DNA of 64,000 bases from Rhynochetos jubatus (lineage: Eukaryota > Chordata > Aves > Eurypygiformes > Rhynochetidae): NCBI GenBank assembly GCA_027574665.1, contig CM050654.1, forward strand, positions 32,073,722 to 32,137,721. The letters run 5' to 3'. Below the pieces are notes generated by a model. It ran no database searches. It was not told where the DNA came from and saw only the letters and a program-made list of their open reading frames with translations. Of the stretch, positions 24,865 to 37,377 are shown piece after piece; within the stretch, counting starts at the first letter, position 1; every line of letters starts with the position of its first letter. A program made the translations under genes and the position numbers.

Positions 24865-26322
24865 CTAGAATAGATGTAACTGATTATAAGACACATCTGA
24901 GTTATTTCTTCTCCTTGTGGTATCTTGTAAGGCAGAGACATTTCCTGCAAGACAGAGGAATTGAATCCTTGATTTAATTTGCAAAATGAAATTCAGCCCA
25001 AGTATTGATTTGCTCAGGGTACTGTCATAGTAAGACCATGCAATGACCTGCAGCATTTTGTGCCGGCTTCTGTTTCCATCAAGATCATTGCGAACTTTGT
25101 CACTGACTTCCTTGGGAGCAGCTCTGGGCTGTTCATGTGTACTTGTAGTGCTCGTGCTCCCACTTAGCAGGACCTGAGGACAAGCTGGTCTTGAAGGTGA
25201 TGGTTCATCACTCAAAAAGCCAACGGAGGGAGATGTGGTTTTTGATGTGAGGTTTTCAATCAATTCCTGGACCAGTTGCAGCCTCAATGCCACTGTTGAG
25301 GTCTGTATCCATCACAGCTCTTCTGACCAAAGGCCTTTGTACAAGTGCACCTCTACCAGCACAGCGGTGCTCATCCTGCCCTGGAAAAGACTAGAATAAA
25401 CCTGACAAGAAACTTTATCTTTTTTTTTTACTTTAAATGCTGCATCCACAGCTCCATTAGCACAGTTGTCCTGCTTTAACTGCATCAATGCAAAACTCTT
25501 GGACTGGCACAGCACTGTGAGCTGGAGTGAAGACCTCAACACATCCCTGATGGACACAGTGTGCAGGACAAAATATGTGGGCATTTTGGCACCTCCTTTG
25601 TGCTGCCTTTAGCCTTCACTTTCCTGTTTCCTTTTCTCCAGTTTATGACATCCCAGTGATTGAAATACAGTTCTTTGTAAAGAAATGACATTAACTGGTC
25701 TCGATCCAGAGATCTGCTCACTGCTCCCAGTGAAAGTCAAGACTTGGAGTTTGTTACTCTGCTCTACAGACCCACCACCACTCTGACCAACAAAACTGAA
25801 GTTTTTCCTACTTTATACACTACTGTTATCTGCATTTATCTTGAAAAGCCACCTGTATAAACTCATTGTCTATAAATTTACAAACTCATTGTCTTCATAT
25901 TATGCTCCCAGTGACACATGTACAACCCCAAAGAAGGAAATAGGCTTGGCCAGATGACACAAGAGACATAATTCACTGGTAATGGATTTACCCAGCACTG
26001 GTCCTGAAAGCATTTGTATTATTACTGATGATGCGTGAGCCAGAAAAAAATTGAACTTGACTTCCAGCTCAAGGTTAAGTTTGCAGCAGTGTTGTTTTAC
26101 TTTGAATCTCAGCCTCTTGCCGGAGTGGTTCTTACTAGCTGTACAAGCCATGTAAACTGCTTGTACAGAGTCACAGTGTGGGGCTGAATGACACCACACA
26201 GGAAGAGCGCAACCCTGAATGAAAGGAAAGCTCTTCTGAAAGAAGCAACAGTCCTCTGATGAGGAAAACAAAATCTTTTTTTTTTTTCTCCCACTATGAA
26301 AATATGTAATGGAATCTGAAAG
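24865..26322 (-). pseudogene. Decayed coding sequence, unidentified
   Basis: One minus-strand frame runs from 26322 down to 24865, about 485 codons, with only five in-frame stops (near 25900, 25872, 25813, 25609 and 25312). Chance would give roughly 25-30 at this composition. The long open parts are 26322-25903 (containing 'QMLSGPVLGKSITSELCLLC'), 25608-25315 ('KVSCQVYSSLFQGRMSTAV') and 25311-24868 ('LRLQLVQELIENLTSK', then a Ser/Thr/Pro-rich linker). The translation looks like real protein: mixed charge, few low-complexity runs except Lys runs at a T12 (26276-26287) and a T9 tract. I do not recognise the family. There is no clear poly-A tail or splice pattern. It may be a processed pseudogene, a dead large exon or an unknown element ORF. 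No antisense frame is comparably open. Confidence 0.45.
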
Positions 26323-29300
26323 TCAGGAATTCTTTCCATCTCCTAATTCACAAGTTTCAGATCAACGTCAGGGTATGTCATTGTTTGGAAAATTAATAGC
26401 TTCAAGCTGAGTTTTGTCACAACATCCACAAGTTCTCCTTTATAGCCCAGCAAAAGCATAGACAGTGCTGGTTAAGCTTTTCTTAGTCAAGTCTTCTGGT
26501 TTATTTACTTCAGCATTGTTTAGTTTCTAAATGTAGTTTTAGGGCCTAAATTTTTACTGCTTAACACTTGAGCTTACTCTGTTATAATTAACTTGCAGCC
26601 AGTGATGCTACATTGTCATAAGAATGAAGTGAAAGAAATCTCTTGCTTCAATCTAAAGTGTTATGGGGTGCTAACAGTTATGAGGAGAAAGGGCCAATAT
26701 TTCCAATGCAGCATCCTAAAAACCTTAGACACTTCAATCTATATATGGACATGTTGTTAACACATGCCTACTTTCAGACATACTGAATCTTTGCAGCTCT
26801 TGTTGACATAAATGGAAATGGAGCTGTTTGTTGCTTATGCTCGTGTAAGGCTTTGGGTCTGCTTTACTCATGTGCATGCCCAGTACTGGAGCATCCAGGA
26901 CTGAGCCAGACGCAGAGCTCCCAGCTCTGGGCTGGGTGGCCTTGCCACTCCCTCTTCCTTTTTGATGGGCTTCCTCCACCAGCCCTCAAAATTTGTGAGC
27001 AAATAAACCAGCTTGGAAGCACAGAAACCATGGCATGGCTTTCTTTAAATCTTTTACTTACCATATAGTTTGTCACTCCCAAACCGTAAGACTGGGGCAA
27101 AAGTTCTGAACAGGATGAGGTGTACCCTTTTCTGAAATTAGCTGCTTCTGTTGTCTCTTGAGCGCTCTCAGCCTCGGGAGCAGCAGACAAGGACCATGAT
27201 TCAGACGTGGCTTGGCACGGAGATGCAGTCACTAAGCTTCTAGGCTGGATACAGGTTGGTTCAGTTGAGCAATTTTATACAAGGCAAATGCAATTATTCT
27301 TTTTTTTTCTTTTTTTTTTTTTTCTTGTAAAAGAAGAGAAAAATCAGATTGTTTGAGCTTGATTGGGAGGAAAATGATCCTCTGCTAGTGGATTTCCCAA
27401 ACTGTCACGTAATCCAAAGAAATCTGGATTTGACTGAATTCCTATAAGAGGCTTAGTGATATCTGAGCCATTGTTTTAACTTAATGCTGTCTGATGGGTT
27501 GATTATACCTAGTGCTGTGATACTCACAGGTTTGTTTTGTTTGTTAAATGGTGGATAAAGTTCATTTGAAGATAAGGTCCCTCTCATCGCTCTTAGAAGT
27601 GAACACGCCCACAAGGTGCTCATTTAACGAGTAACAGTTTGTGGTATGTCTCACTGCACGGACTTTTCAGGTTGCTTTCCAAATCTGCATTTCTGATGAA
27701 GGATCTGTATGATTTTAGTGGTGCTGCGTGCATGAAGCATGGTGATCTTCTGGTTCGGTTCTTTATCACAAGTGCCTTTCTCAATGGGAGTCAAATTCCT
27801 CCCTTCCACTGCTGCAAATGTACTGTAAAACCTATCCAGAACACATCCTTGCTTTCTTCTTGTCACGGATGAGATTCACTGGCATAATGTTCCTCGTTTG
27901 TTCTTGGCTAGCGGTGTGATTTGCTGAATGATTACCTGTAGCTGCCAGACCTGAATTATGTGTCGTCTTACACCTTGTGAGGATAAAAACATGACAAAGC
28001 ATCAATCAAAATGTCGACTCTCAAGCTGCTATTAGTAAGCTGGAACTGTCAAAGGGCATATTACTAAAGGCAGAAGAATAACTCTGCACAGGTCTTATAG
28101 TAAAGCATTTTAGCCTGAGAACTTTACCATCAACTCATGGTGTCAGGAGAATATAATAAGTTGGCATCATTATAGCTGCAGTGCCCAAATCGTGCTCCCA
28201 CTCACGTTGGGTGCAAATGACCAGAGCATATTCACAGCATAATGACGGAGTTACTAAACACTGAACCAGATTGTGTCCTGGTTATTACCATTGTAAACGT
28301 GTTCTGATGAAGTGGATATTTTGGGAGGAGATGCGCACCCGTCTGGTCGCGTGGCAGGAAAGGCACGTGCCTTGCGCCTCTGCAGGGTTCCCAGCATCAT
28401 CTGTGCATCCTGCCCTGTTGCCAGGCCTGTCCTTGAGATGCTGGATGGGAAGGAGGGAGGATTTTGCATCATGAGGGTCTGGGAGTCACAGGGTGTTTAA
28501 TTATAACATCACCTGGCCAGGAGAGAGTTGACACCAGTGTGACATGTGAAACTGAAAACCAGAGAGAGTATGGAGAAAGAGGCGAAATTGATTCCCTCTT
28601 CTTGTGCAGGTATTTTGTCTGATATTTCTGTGATATTTATAGTGATTAAATAGATAAAGAGGATCTGTAAACCTGTAGTTTAAGTTTTTGGGTTTTTTTA
28701 AAATTTTTATTTTAAAAGAAGGTCTTTGAGGATTTGGAAGAAAACCTTTATGATTGCTTTAGTTATCAGTAGGGGCATCGTAGAAGACTTGGTACTACAC
28801 CAGCTCACTGGAGACTGGCCTCATGACATCTCTTTTCCTGAACAAATAACCGTTAGCTACCTCAGCTATAGTTTGAACTAACCAAAAATGTATTGCACAC
28901 TGGGGAACTGCTCTTTCCAGTCTCACTTCTTCCTGTCATTTGTTTGAATAATCCCATGTCTGACAAAAGCATGTCATGTGTTAGCATAATATATGCCCCG
29001 TGTTCTTGCCGTGTTTTGTAGCATCAGCTTGCTCTTTCCTTCTCCCATCCTTGATGGTTTCAGTGCTGTTGCATTCCTGGTGTTTCATATCAATCCCATA
29101 TGAACTAATGACAGTGTTATAATTCTGGTATTTTATCATTTGGTGACATCAAAAGCCTCAAGGAGGGTCTAAAGTCTTTCCCAGGTCCTGTACAGGTGCT
29201 GCTGCCTGGCATCCAGATTTGAGAATGTATTTAGGTGTCTAACTTTTGTTTTAGGCTACTACATCCCTACTGAAATGAGTAAGAATTTAGGATCCAGATT

Positions 29301-31968
29301 CATCAGAATATTTAGACTTTTATTTTCCATTGATTTCCGTACTTAGAATCTTTATGTATAAAGACTTACGAAGTCAGGCAGGGAACATGAAGGAGGTTGT
29401 GTGGATACGGAGTGAGCGCTGTAGCCTGGTAAGTATTTTGATAATAGTCCATGAGTAAACTCATAAATGAATGACTCACATGTCAAAATGCCTTTTGAAA
29501 TCTGTGCTTTGCTGCATTAACTGCTGCAGCTGAGGCACATACGATCCTCTCGATGTGGCCTGGCAGCAGGGGGACAGCACACCGAGTCATGCTCATTGTG
29601 ATCAGGTACTCCCAGCTGTGATAGGTCTTTCCTTGCCAAAATTGTAACCTCTACACCTGGACAGTAGTGCTGTTACAACTCCAACAGAGACATATGAAGC
29701 TAATTTTCCAATTGGCAACAGCAGTTTATTTTTATTTGATGGCACCTGAGTCCTAAGTGGCGAATATGCTGTTATGAATAACTTACTGAAGGTGTTTTGT
29801 AGTGAATTTATCGCTAATGCAAAATGTATTTTTCTTTCTTGGAATAGCCTCTTGATGCTTGTTGCATACTGATGGATATGGGGGCAATGGCCTGTTTAGA
29901 AACTTGGATTTGTGGTAACAATTTCTTCTCTGCTGACTTTGAGGCGACTACATTGGAAACTTACTGGTTTCATTTTGTCATTATTATTAATGTAAATCTG
30001 AACTGAATCTTGATGTTATTCACCAAATAGGTACTGTAACCAATAGCTGAATTTGGCAGGGAGGGGGTTCTATCCAAAACCCACGGACAGCAGGGAGGTA
30101 GAGATCATGTTGTCACACACAGTTGTGTTGCTGGTGTTATGGTGTATATGAACAGCCACATTTAGGGTCCGGTTACATTAGCTGCTGCTCCTGGAATAAG
30201 AGGTGTAGCTCTCACCTACCAGGAGGAACTTCATGTCTTACTACACAAGACATAGAAATTGTGGGGGAGAGAGATTCTATTATACAGTCTTAAAAGCTGG
30301 CAGGTGACACTCCTACTGTCCGTGCCTCTCTAAAGCATTTTATTTAATACTAAGGGTGACTTCAGGGCAGGGTCAGGAGGTTCTGGTCACCAGCTAACCT
30401 TTGAGGGGAGAAAATAACCTTTGAAGGATCAAGTGATTATTTACTCATTGTGCTGTACGTCCTTCTCAGCAGGTTTTTATTTAAGGGCGGAACATATGGT
30501 ATCCCTCTGCCCTTGCCTGAATCTGTTCTCTTAGATTTGTCTCGCTACAGCCTTGGAGTTGCTGCTCCAGTTTCTGTGACACCAGAGTCAGGGGCGTGTA
30601 GGATGCCTTGTGGATGGGTACCCATGCCCCAGCAGCAGTGGCTGCCCTCGGTTGGGTGTCATGAAGGACCCATGACCCATGTTACATGGCACAGATCCTC
30701 ACTGGGATTTGCAAGGCACAGCTTATCCATCTCCCTTTATTTTCAGTAAGATCTCAATGCTGTTTTACCTTCCCCTGGCTCTCTTGGAAGTTTCAGCCTG
30801 ACTCCTTCCTGAGCTGGGTAGAGAAGCTGTGCCCTGCATGCAAAACTGATGTTTCTTGTCAAGAAGGAGGACTGAGGTGCACGCTGAGTTAAGAAATCTC
30901 CACTGATGTTTTCCAGCCCTAATAAACACTTTTAATACAATCTCTCAGGCTGCTAGAGGAAGGCACCAAGATGGAACTAGTGTACAGTCTTACACCTTTG
31001 AAGGGAAACAATAAGCAACTGTGCTCAGTAAAGTAACTTCATCTGCCTTAGCTCTCAGGTCGGTTCCTGTGCCATCAGATGCCTCGCAAAGCACAGTGCT
31101 AGTTTTGACGCCAGCACAGCAGGGCAGTGGTACCCACACTAGCAGTGGGCATCTGGGGCAGCCTCTTCAAACACAGCCTCAAAACCTGCAGCCCATCTGT
31201 GCTGGCAGGAGAAAAAGGCTTGTAAGGTCCTGTGTCACTCCTGCGAGCGCTACGTTTAGAGGGTCCCTGTGTCTTTACAGATAGGTTTGTTTGTAGGCAA
31301 AAGAGGTCATGCTGGAGACCTCCCCTTTTCACAGACGTTAGTTTGTCATTCATATCAAAGAGCCTATTTGTGCTTCTCAACCCGAACATGGGGCCAAAGT
31401 GATAACTGCTCTTACTCTTACAAAATACTTCAACCAGAAAGAGGAAATGTCTGAATTAGTATAGTCCAGCTTTGAAAAAACATTGGTTTTCCCTTTATAA
31501 GAAGAAAGATTTTGTGTCGCAGGAGAAATGAAAAACATTCCCAGACCTGGGTAAGGCTCTTACATAAGAGTCCTTTCTTCTCAGATGCCCAGCAGTAAAT
31601 GATGCAAATGAAAAAGATACAGTGTGGGGAGTACTATTTCAGTGTAATCTTCCACCTCATGACTGATGCCTGAATGATTTTATTATAAGAACAACATGGT
31701 TTGGGGCACAGTGTCAGAAAGTCAGCTCTTGCCTGGAGCACGCGTTTGAGTGTCGGTAACCCCTCTGTTGCCAATTGTCCAGAGAAATCCTTTTTTTTTA
31801 ATTTTTAATCTTTTCAAACTTTTTCTCTGTTTCTGTGCTGAATTCTACCACTCAATTGCAAACACAAGCACACTGAAAAGTGAAATGCCTTCATGTGAAC
31901 TGGCTTTTCAGTGGCGTTACTAAACAGTCTGTAACATATGTAAATCGTTTCTTGTTAGTGTAAATTAA
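26323..31968. other. Unique non-coding sequence
   Basis: No gene or element recognised in 5.6 kb apart from a T-rich run at 27300-27323 (T9-C-T14) and the weak CTCF-like site noted at 29559. Short open frames occur on both strands without motifs. Confidence 0.55.
29559..29576 (+). promoter_or_regulatory. Possible CTCF-like site (weak)
   Basis: The sequence CCTGGCAGCAGGGGGACA shares the CAGCAGGGGG core with CTCF motifs. It departs from the consensus both before it and at the C that normally follows the G run. It sits in an otherwise featureless stretch. A single partial motif match is weak evidence. Confidence 0.2.
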
Positions 31969-32167
31969 TAGAACCATAGAATTATAGAATGATTTGGAGG
32001 GACCTTAAAGACCATCCAGTTCCAACCCCCCTGCCATGGGCAGGGACACCCTCCACCAGACCAGGTTGCTCCAAGCCTCATCCAGCCTGGCCTTGAACAC
32101 TGCCAGGGATGGGGCACCCACAGCTTCTCTGGGCAACCTGGGCCAGTGCCTCACCACCCTCTCCAGT
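31969..32167 (-). mobile_element. CR1 LINE 3' tail, - strand
   Basis: The reverse complement of a CR1 3' end. On the + strand it opens with AACCATAGAATTATAGAATG (the terminal octamers). It then has the UTR block TTCCAACCCCCCTGCCATGG, CCTCATCCAGCCTGGCCTTG, and stops at 'gcctcaccaccctct' inside the ORF2 C-terminus. It belongs to the same subfamily as the + strand copies at 9831 and 12430 but is inserted in the opposite orientation. It is 5'-truncated and dead. Confidence 0.96.
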
Positions 32168-33641
32168 ATTAGGCATCAGGGTTTATGGTGTGACTAGGTC
32201 TTACCAGTTTGTGATCTGAAAGTCTTTGCCACTGTCACTTGCTTCAGGAGAAGCCTGAAGGTGCGTTTTGGGAGGGTGCTATGTTAGGGAGAAGCTGCTA
32301 GGTGTGCTGTAACAGTGGTTTGCAGCCCTGCAGGCGTGGGCAGGTGAAAAGGTACTGCACTAGTGACGTTGGGTTTCAGTCTTCCCCCACGAAGGGATTT
32401 TACCTCAGAGAAGTGTGCGCTGTGCTGGTACTACAGGAACAGTTTGTCCCCGTCAGGGAGAAGATACAATCCCAGAGACCATGTGGAGGATGAATGAGCA
32501 TCAGTGAGATTTACCGTATGTAAACATATTCCAGGCAAACTGTCATTGCTCTGTAGTTTGTGCTGTCCTTCAGGGGTGATGCCAAAATCTGTTTATTTTG
32601 GGAAAAGGACTTCCCGTCTTGACCCACGTGTGCCAGCTATATTGAGGGATGTAATTAATTTTTAGTATGTGGTCAGTCCATGACATCTCTTACCTTCAGG
32701 TCAGTGTCGAAGTGCTGTACTGAATTACAGCCTCCCACAGCGAGTGCCAAAGGGCTGTAAGCCACAGGAATAGCAACCTTCCTAGGACAACACCTTGGAT
32801 TACCCCACACTCCTCCCTGCTTGGGACATGGAGACGCTGACCTGAATTCTCTGTCGTTGCTTGTCTTGTTTCAGATGTTAAGTTCTCTGGAGTGCATATT
32901 GTCTTTGCGGTGTGTATGGCAGCCAGCTCAATTTTGGTGGAAAGCTTTAACTGCTGCCGTAACACAAACAATAGTGAAAAGGCTGATAGCCATTGCTGGG
33001 AGGAATGCAATGTGTGCCACTGACCTAGAGCAGTGGGGATGAGGGAACCTCTCCCACTCTGTACGGATCGTGTTGACCCTCTGAGGAGAGCAGCCTTCCT
33101 TGCCCAACACCATCGTGCAGGCCTTTGTTTTCTGGGAATCAAATAAACCCTGGGGTGACTGGGACGGGAGAAGCAGCAGTGGGAGCATGAGGAGGAGCAG
33201 GAAATGTTTGACTGGTATACAAGACGGGGAGAAGAAGGTTGGCTTTGCCTTCAATAGCACGTGAGGAAGGTTGCAGTGCAGCAACTGCTGTGGAGGGCAT
33301 TGTGCACTGATGAGCTGATGGGTGAAATGATGATTCAGTGTCTGGTTTCTGATATTCAGGCCTGCTCACCTAGCTCTTCTAGATAATAAAAAAAATAGGA
33401 TGCTGTCTTGGGTGTAATTTTTCACAAAAGCATGATTTCTCCAAAACTATGCTTCCTTTCCCTTTCCATCATCCACTTCTGTTTGGTGCCCAGCCCCAGG
33501 CAGCAATCGATTCCCAGAGCCGTAGAGCTGAAGCTCTCAGAACTTTTCAGCTTCTGCACTTTTGGACCTCACATTAAAACCTTTACTCTTGCTGGCTGTG
33601 TAGGGCACAGCACATTTTACAAGTCTAAGGGCATTTTGCAC
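32168..33641. other. Unique non-coding sequence
   Basis: No gene recognised. Three overlapping minus-strand open frames (32696-33369) lie in three different frames and show no domains, so I treat them as chance. Confidence 0.5.
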
Positions 33642-33775
33642 AACAGGGAAATATTAAGGAGAAGTTTTTCCACCTAGCACATAGTTGAACTAGAAAATTA
33701 ATTGTCAGAGGAGGTTGTAGGGATCAAAATTATAAATGTATTCAGAAAGGGATTAAATGAATCCATGAAAGAGAA
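33642..33775 (+). mobile_element. Ancient L3/CR1-like LINE fragment
   Basis: The DNA reads 'ggagaagtttttccacctag', 'agttgaactagaaaattaat', 'cagaggaggttgtagggatc' and 'ttcagaaagggattaaatga'. This is the order of the end of ORF2 in old CR1/L3-type LINEs (…FF…S…LWNxLPEEVVE…K…I..F+KGL…). The open frame from 33702 keeps 'SEEVVGIKIINVFRKGLNES'. It is strongly diverged and far older than the avian CR1 tails in this window. Confidence 0.5.
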
Positions 33776-35664
33776 ATCCAGCAAAAAAGATTACAAAACA
33801 GATGAATTAGAGTTTGTTTCAGAGAGAACTCTTAGACCACTCTTTGTTGGAAGAGCATCCTTGAGAAGGGTCACTCGTCAGGTGTCTGGGTCTGATACCC
33901 CCTGTGTGAGGTTTCTCTAGTTGTGAGTCCTTCCTTGGGTTGGGCTTGGGGCTGAAGAGGTATAGCGCTTCAGCGCTGATGTTCTCCAGTTTGATGGCAG
34001 TTTCCGAGTGACTTAAAAATATAATTTTTTTTTTTTTTTTTTCTGTGTGAAGTATGAGGATAAAAAGAAAAGAGTTAGTGTTGTGGTGTAATCAGCAGAG
34101 TTTCTAGAATGAACAAAGGTGAGACAGGCATGTATATTCTCTCTGGTCTCAAGAGACCAGCACAAGCGAGGGCTGTCCCGAAAAACAGAAGCAGCTGCTT
34201 GAAACCTGTGGGCACAGGAGTCTCGTGGATGCTCTGTTCCTACTCACGGTTCTGTGTGTTCTCTAAAGACAGCATAGAAGCATTTTTTTTTTTTTCTGTC
34301 TTAACTCACTGTACGGTCATTATTTGACAAATTATTTTAAGCAGCAGCACATTTGAAAAAATGTGCAATGTTTTGTTTGAGTACTCTGTAAACAAAATTA
34401 GCAGCTTAATTTGGCAAACAAATTAATTACTCTGAGGCTTTTGCTGGTCTCTGGTTTTAGGACAGGTAGTATTACTTTTTTATAGTCGATACTGCTTATA
34501 TACCTATTTAATGTCATCATGCCTTATCAGACTCTAAACATGTCACCTGTAGTAATGTGTAAGGAGTCAATGTGCTTTGTTTTTTTTTTTATCAAGCATG
34601 GGAAAATACTGATGTATAAACATCTTGCAATCTGGATTTCCTTTACAACTTCTTGAAGCGCTTAACAACTGCAAAAACCCAACTTCAAACACTTCTGCAA
34701 CTACTTAGGGATTAATTTGAATTAAGATAATTCAAGTGTTGGCATATAACTACGAGTCAGGCTTTAAAAAAAAAAGTCTTTGCAAAATGAAAGGATTCAA
34801 TATTTTTTCTTAATAAAAACAAACAGCTGTGTCTCCCATATGGTATTCTCTTGTAAAATATTTACATTTGAAAGGCGCCCAGACTCTTTGCAGTAGAATA
34901 CAATTTAAACAATGAGCGTAAGTGAACAAAAATCTATTGTTGTCAGCCCTGATCACAAAGCTTTTTAGCATGCACCTTCCCCCTTCTGACCTCTCTGTGC
35001 TCAGCATTAGGCTATCATCTCAGTGCTGGAAGATATTCCTTGTCGAGTAACCCAGTGTTTCCCTTTCTGAAGAAATAACAATTTTCATCAAGGCTCAACC
35101 TGGTGCAAGGCAAAGGGTGTGTGTGAGAAGGATGTTATGTAGGAATTGGGGGGGGGAAAGCAATGAAAGAAGGGAGTGAACTATTAGTACATGAAGTTTT
35201 GTAATGGTTTGCTACTCTGAACTGCAGAAAAGTTGGCGGTAGGACAGTCTCCCTGGAAGCACCATTGCTCCTTGGTTAGTGGGAGCAGTTTCCTTGGCTG
35301 CGTGGCTGCCAGAGTCTGTCTTTTTTAGCCTACTGCAAGGATAAATGTTAACTTTCCAGCTGGAATTGCTCTGTTTGCTTTCACAGTGAAAACAGAACTA
35401 ACAATTCTGGTAATGTTATTAAAAAATATTTGTCATGTCAAAAAGTCTTGCTGCCTGTAATTACGTTTAAACATCCCAAACTGAATAGCAACATTCAAAC
35501 TCAGCTAGAGTATTTGATTAGGCTTGGTTAATAGTTACTAATGGGTGTGCAGCTTTTATGTATGACTCGAGGGAGAGAATGGGGGAATTAATGGCAAGCT
35601 TATTTGCAAAGCTGTGAATGACTGGAGAACTACGAGGTCTTGAACCTCATGCTGTCCTGTGTAT
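33776..35664. other. Unique non-coding sequence
   Basis: No gene recognised. It contains T18 (34025-34042), T13 (34283-34295) and a short G9 run near 35150. An AT-rich patch at 34350-34430 with TAATT motifs looks like conserved non-coding DNA in style only. I cannot test conservation. Confidence 0.55.
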
Positions 35665-35696
35665 GGGGGGGGGGGGGGGGTGGGGGGGGGGGGGGG
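35665..35696 (+). repeat. Poly-G tract G16-T-G15
   Basis: Sixteen G, one T and fifteen G. It can fold as intramolecular G-quadruplexes. In assembled genomes such runs are also error-prone, so the true length may differ. Confidence 0.9.
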
Positions 35697-37332
35697 AAGG
35701 CTAGTGTCAGGCCTGTTTCATAAAGCAAAGGTTCTGATTTTACCAGATTAAGGCAAGATCTTAATAGGAAACAAACCACTTCTTATGTCTGATCCATGCA
35801 AGGGTGATGGGAGTTTCTTTGTTCTTGCCTTTTTTATTTTAAAAAAGTTTCTGTTTTGTCTCAAGCCCACAGCAATCTCTTTGCTGGCTGTGTTTGCTGT
35901 AGACGTTATGCTCTGCAGAGCAATGGGGACCTCAGTCTGTAGCGTTTCGGCAACAAACAAGGATTACGGGCTCTTTCGTGTTGTGGGACACGTCATCTCC
36001 TGAGTTTGCCAGACACTGCCACTAGTTTGCTAAGGCCTTGTCTCTTGGGGAGTTGTATCACTAGTAATGCCACCAGTGCTGCTCCCTGATGTAACCACAG
36101 TTTAGGCTGTTAATGGTGTTTTTCACAGAAGAGGCTGTTCCCTGAGGCAAGACCTACCTGCGTGGTCAGAGGTGAGCACTGCGGTCATCTGATGGTGCTC
36201 ACAGCAGGGCTTACACTGGGACAGTGTGTGTATTACAGTATTGGTAGGAAATCACATCCCTGGGCAGCAGTCACACGGGGAGGAAAACTGGGTGCAGACC
36301 TGGCTTTGGTAATTAGAGAAATCTGTCCAGTTTTACGTTTTATTTATGTCACTCTTGTTCCCAAGGCCCCTTGTTGTGAGCCTCGCTAAGCTCCCTGCAG
36401 TCCATGGACATATAAGTGTATGGTGAAGGAAGCTGTTTTACCCTATATAACGTCACTGTGCCATCCCAAAGAGTTAGCTTCCAGCACAACTTTGTCTTTT
36501 TCTCGGGTTTTTCTGTTCTTCCCATTCTGAGTGAGCACTTTTCTAGTTGCAGTAGAAGTGTATTTCCTTTTTGAACCATTTATCGGCTCCATCCAGTGCA
36601 TGTTACTCCTCAGGAATAAATATGGACTCCTGATAGGAAGATAGTTTTATGCTTTTTGGCAATAAGCCACAAGATGGTCTAAAAAAGCTGCATCTTTTTA
36701 TTATATTCAGTGTTTGGGCTTTGGGAATAGTTTATATTCGGAAATAATATATTGCCAGTGCCTTGAGAAAAGCCATAAGACTAAAGAATCTTTGTTGCTT
36801 AAAAAAGATTGTAAGGATAATGTTTATGACACATCTGATGTTAGAGATAAACTTGTCATTGGGGTGTGAAGCAGCATGCTGGTTTACTTGCTGTTTTCTA
36901 TGGAGAAATTCAAAGTTCTGCATTTACAAATACATTTTTTTCTTAATTGAAATGGAGAGTCTCAGAAAGTCAGAATACACAGGCAGATAATCTGCGTGCT
37001 AAACTGATGGTGTCTTTGAGTAAACGGATGAGAGTTTTCTGACACGAGTGCTAGAAACTAGTGACCATTTAAAAAGAAAGGCAGGAAAGGCACAGCTATT
37101 TTATGCTGGAAAGGAAAGCACCTGGCACGGCTGCATTTATTTCAGAGACCTACATCACCCGCCTGGGTTTTGGACAGGTCTGGAGGAGATGGCAGGAAGA
37201 TAATAGCAAGTTCAAGGGGTGCTGCTTACAGCAAAAAACCCCAAAGCAACGTTTTTAACCCCTTGCTGGCTGCTGCTTTTCTCTTTTGCCATGTGCTGCC
37301 CTGGAACAGCTGTCGGCAGCTCTGAGCGCACC
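35697..37332. other. Unique non-coding sequence
   Basis: Nothing recognisable. Open frames are short and motif-free. Confidence 0.6.
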
Positions 37333-37377
37333 AGGCTCGGCGCACACAAAGGCTCGGCGACACGGAGGTTATGACCT
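37333..37377 (+). promoter_or_regulatory. CpG patch, 10-bp direct repeat, nuclear-receptor-like palindrome
   Basis: AGGCTCGGCG occurs twice (37333-37342 and 37350-37359), 17 bp apart, inside a small cluster of CpGs that stands out in CpG-poor surroundings. Directly after it, AGGTTATGACCT (37366-37377) differs by one base from the inverted zero-spaced palindrome AGGTCATGACCT bound by thyroid and retinoid receptors. It may be a small regulatory patch. No transcript start can be assigned. Confidence 0.3.

Noticed and set aside
32696..33369. Cluster of three minus-strand open frames
   Set aside because: They lie in three different frames and overlap, with no shared reading frame as seen at 24.9-26.3 kb.
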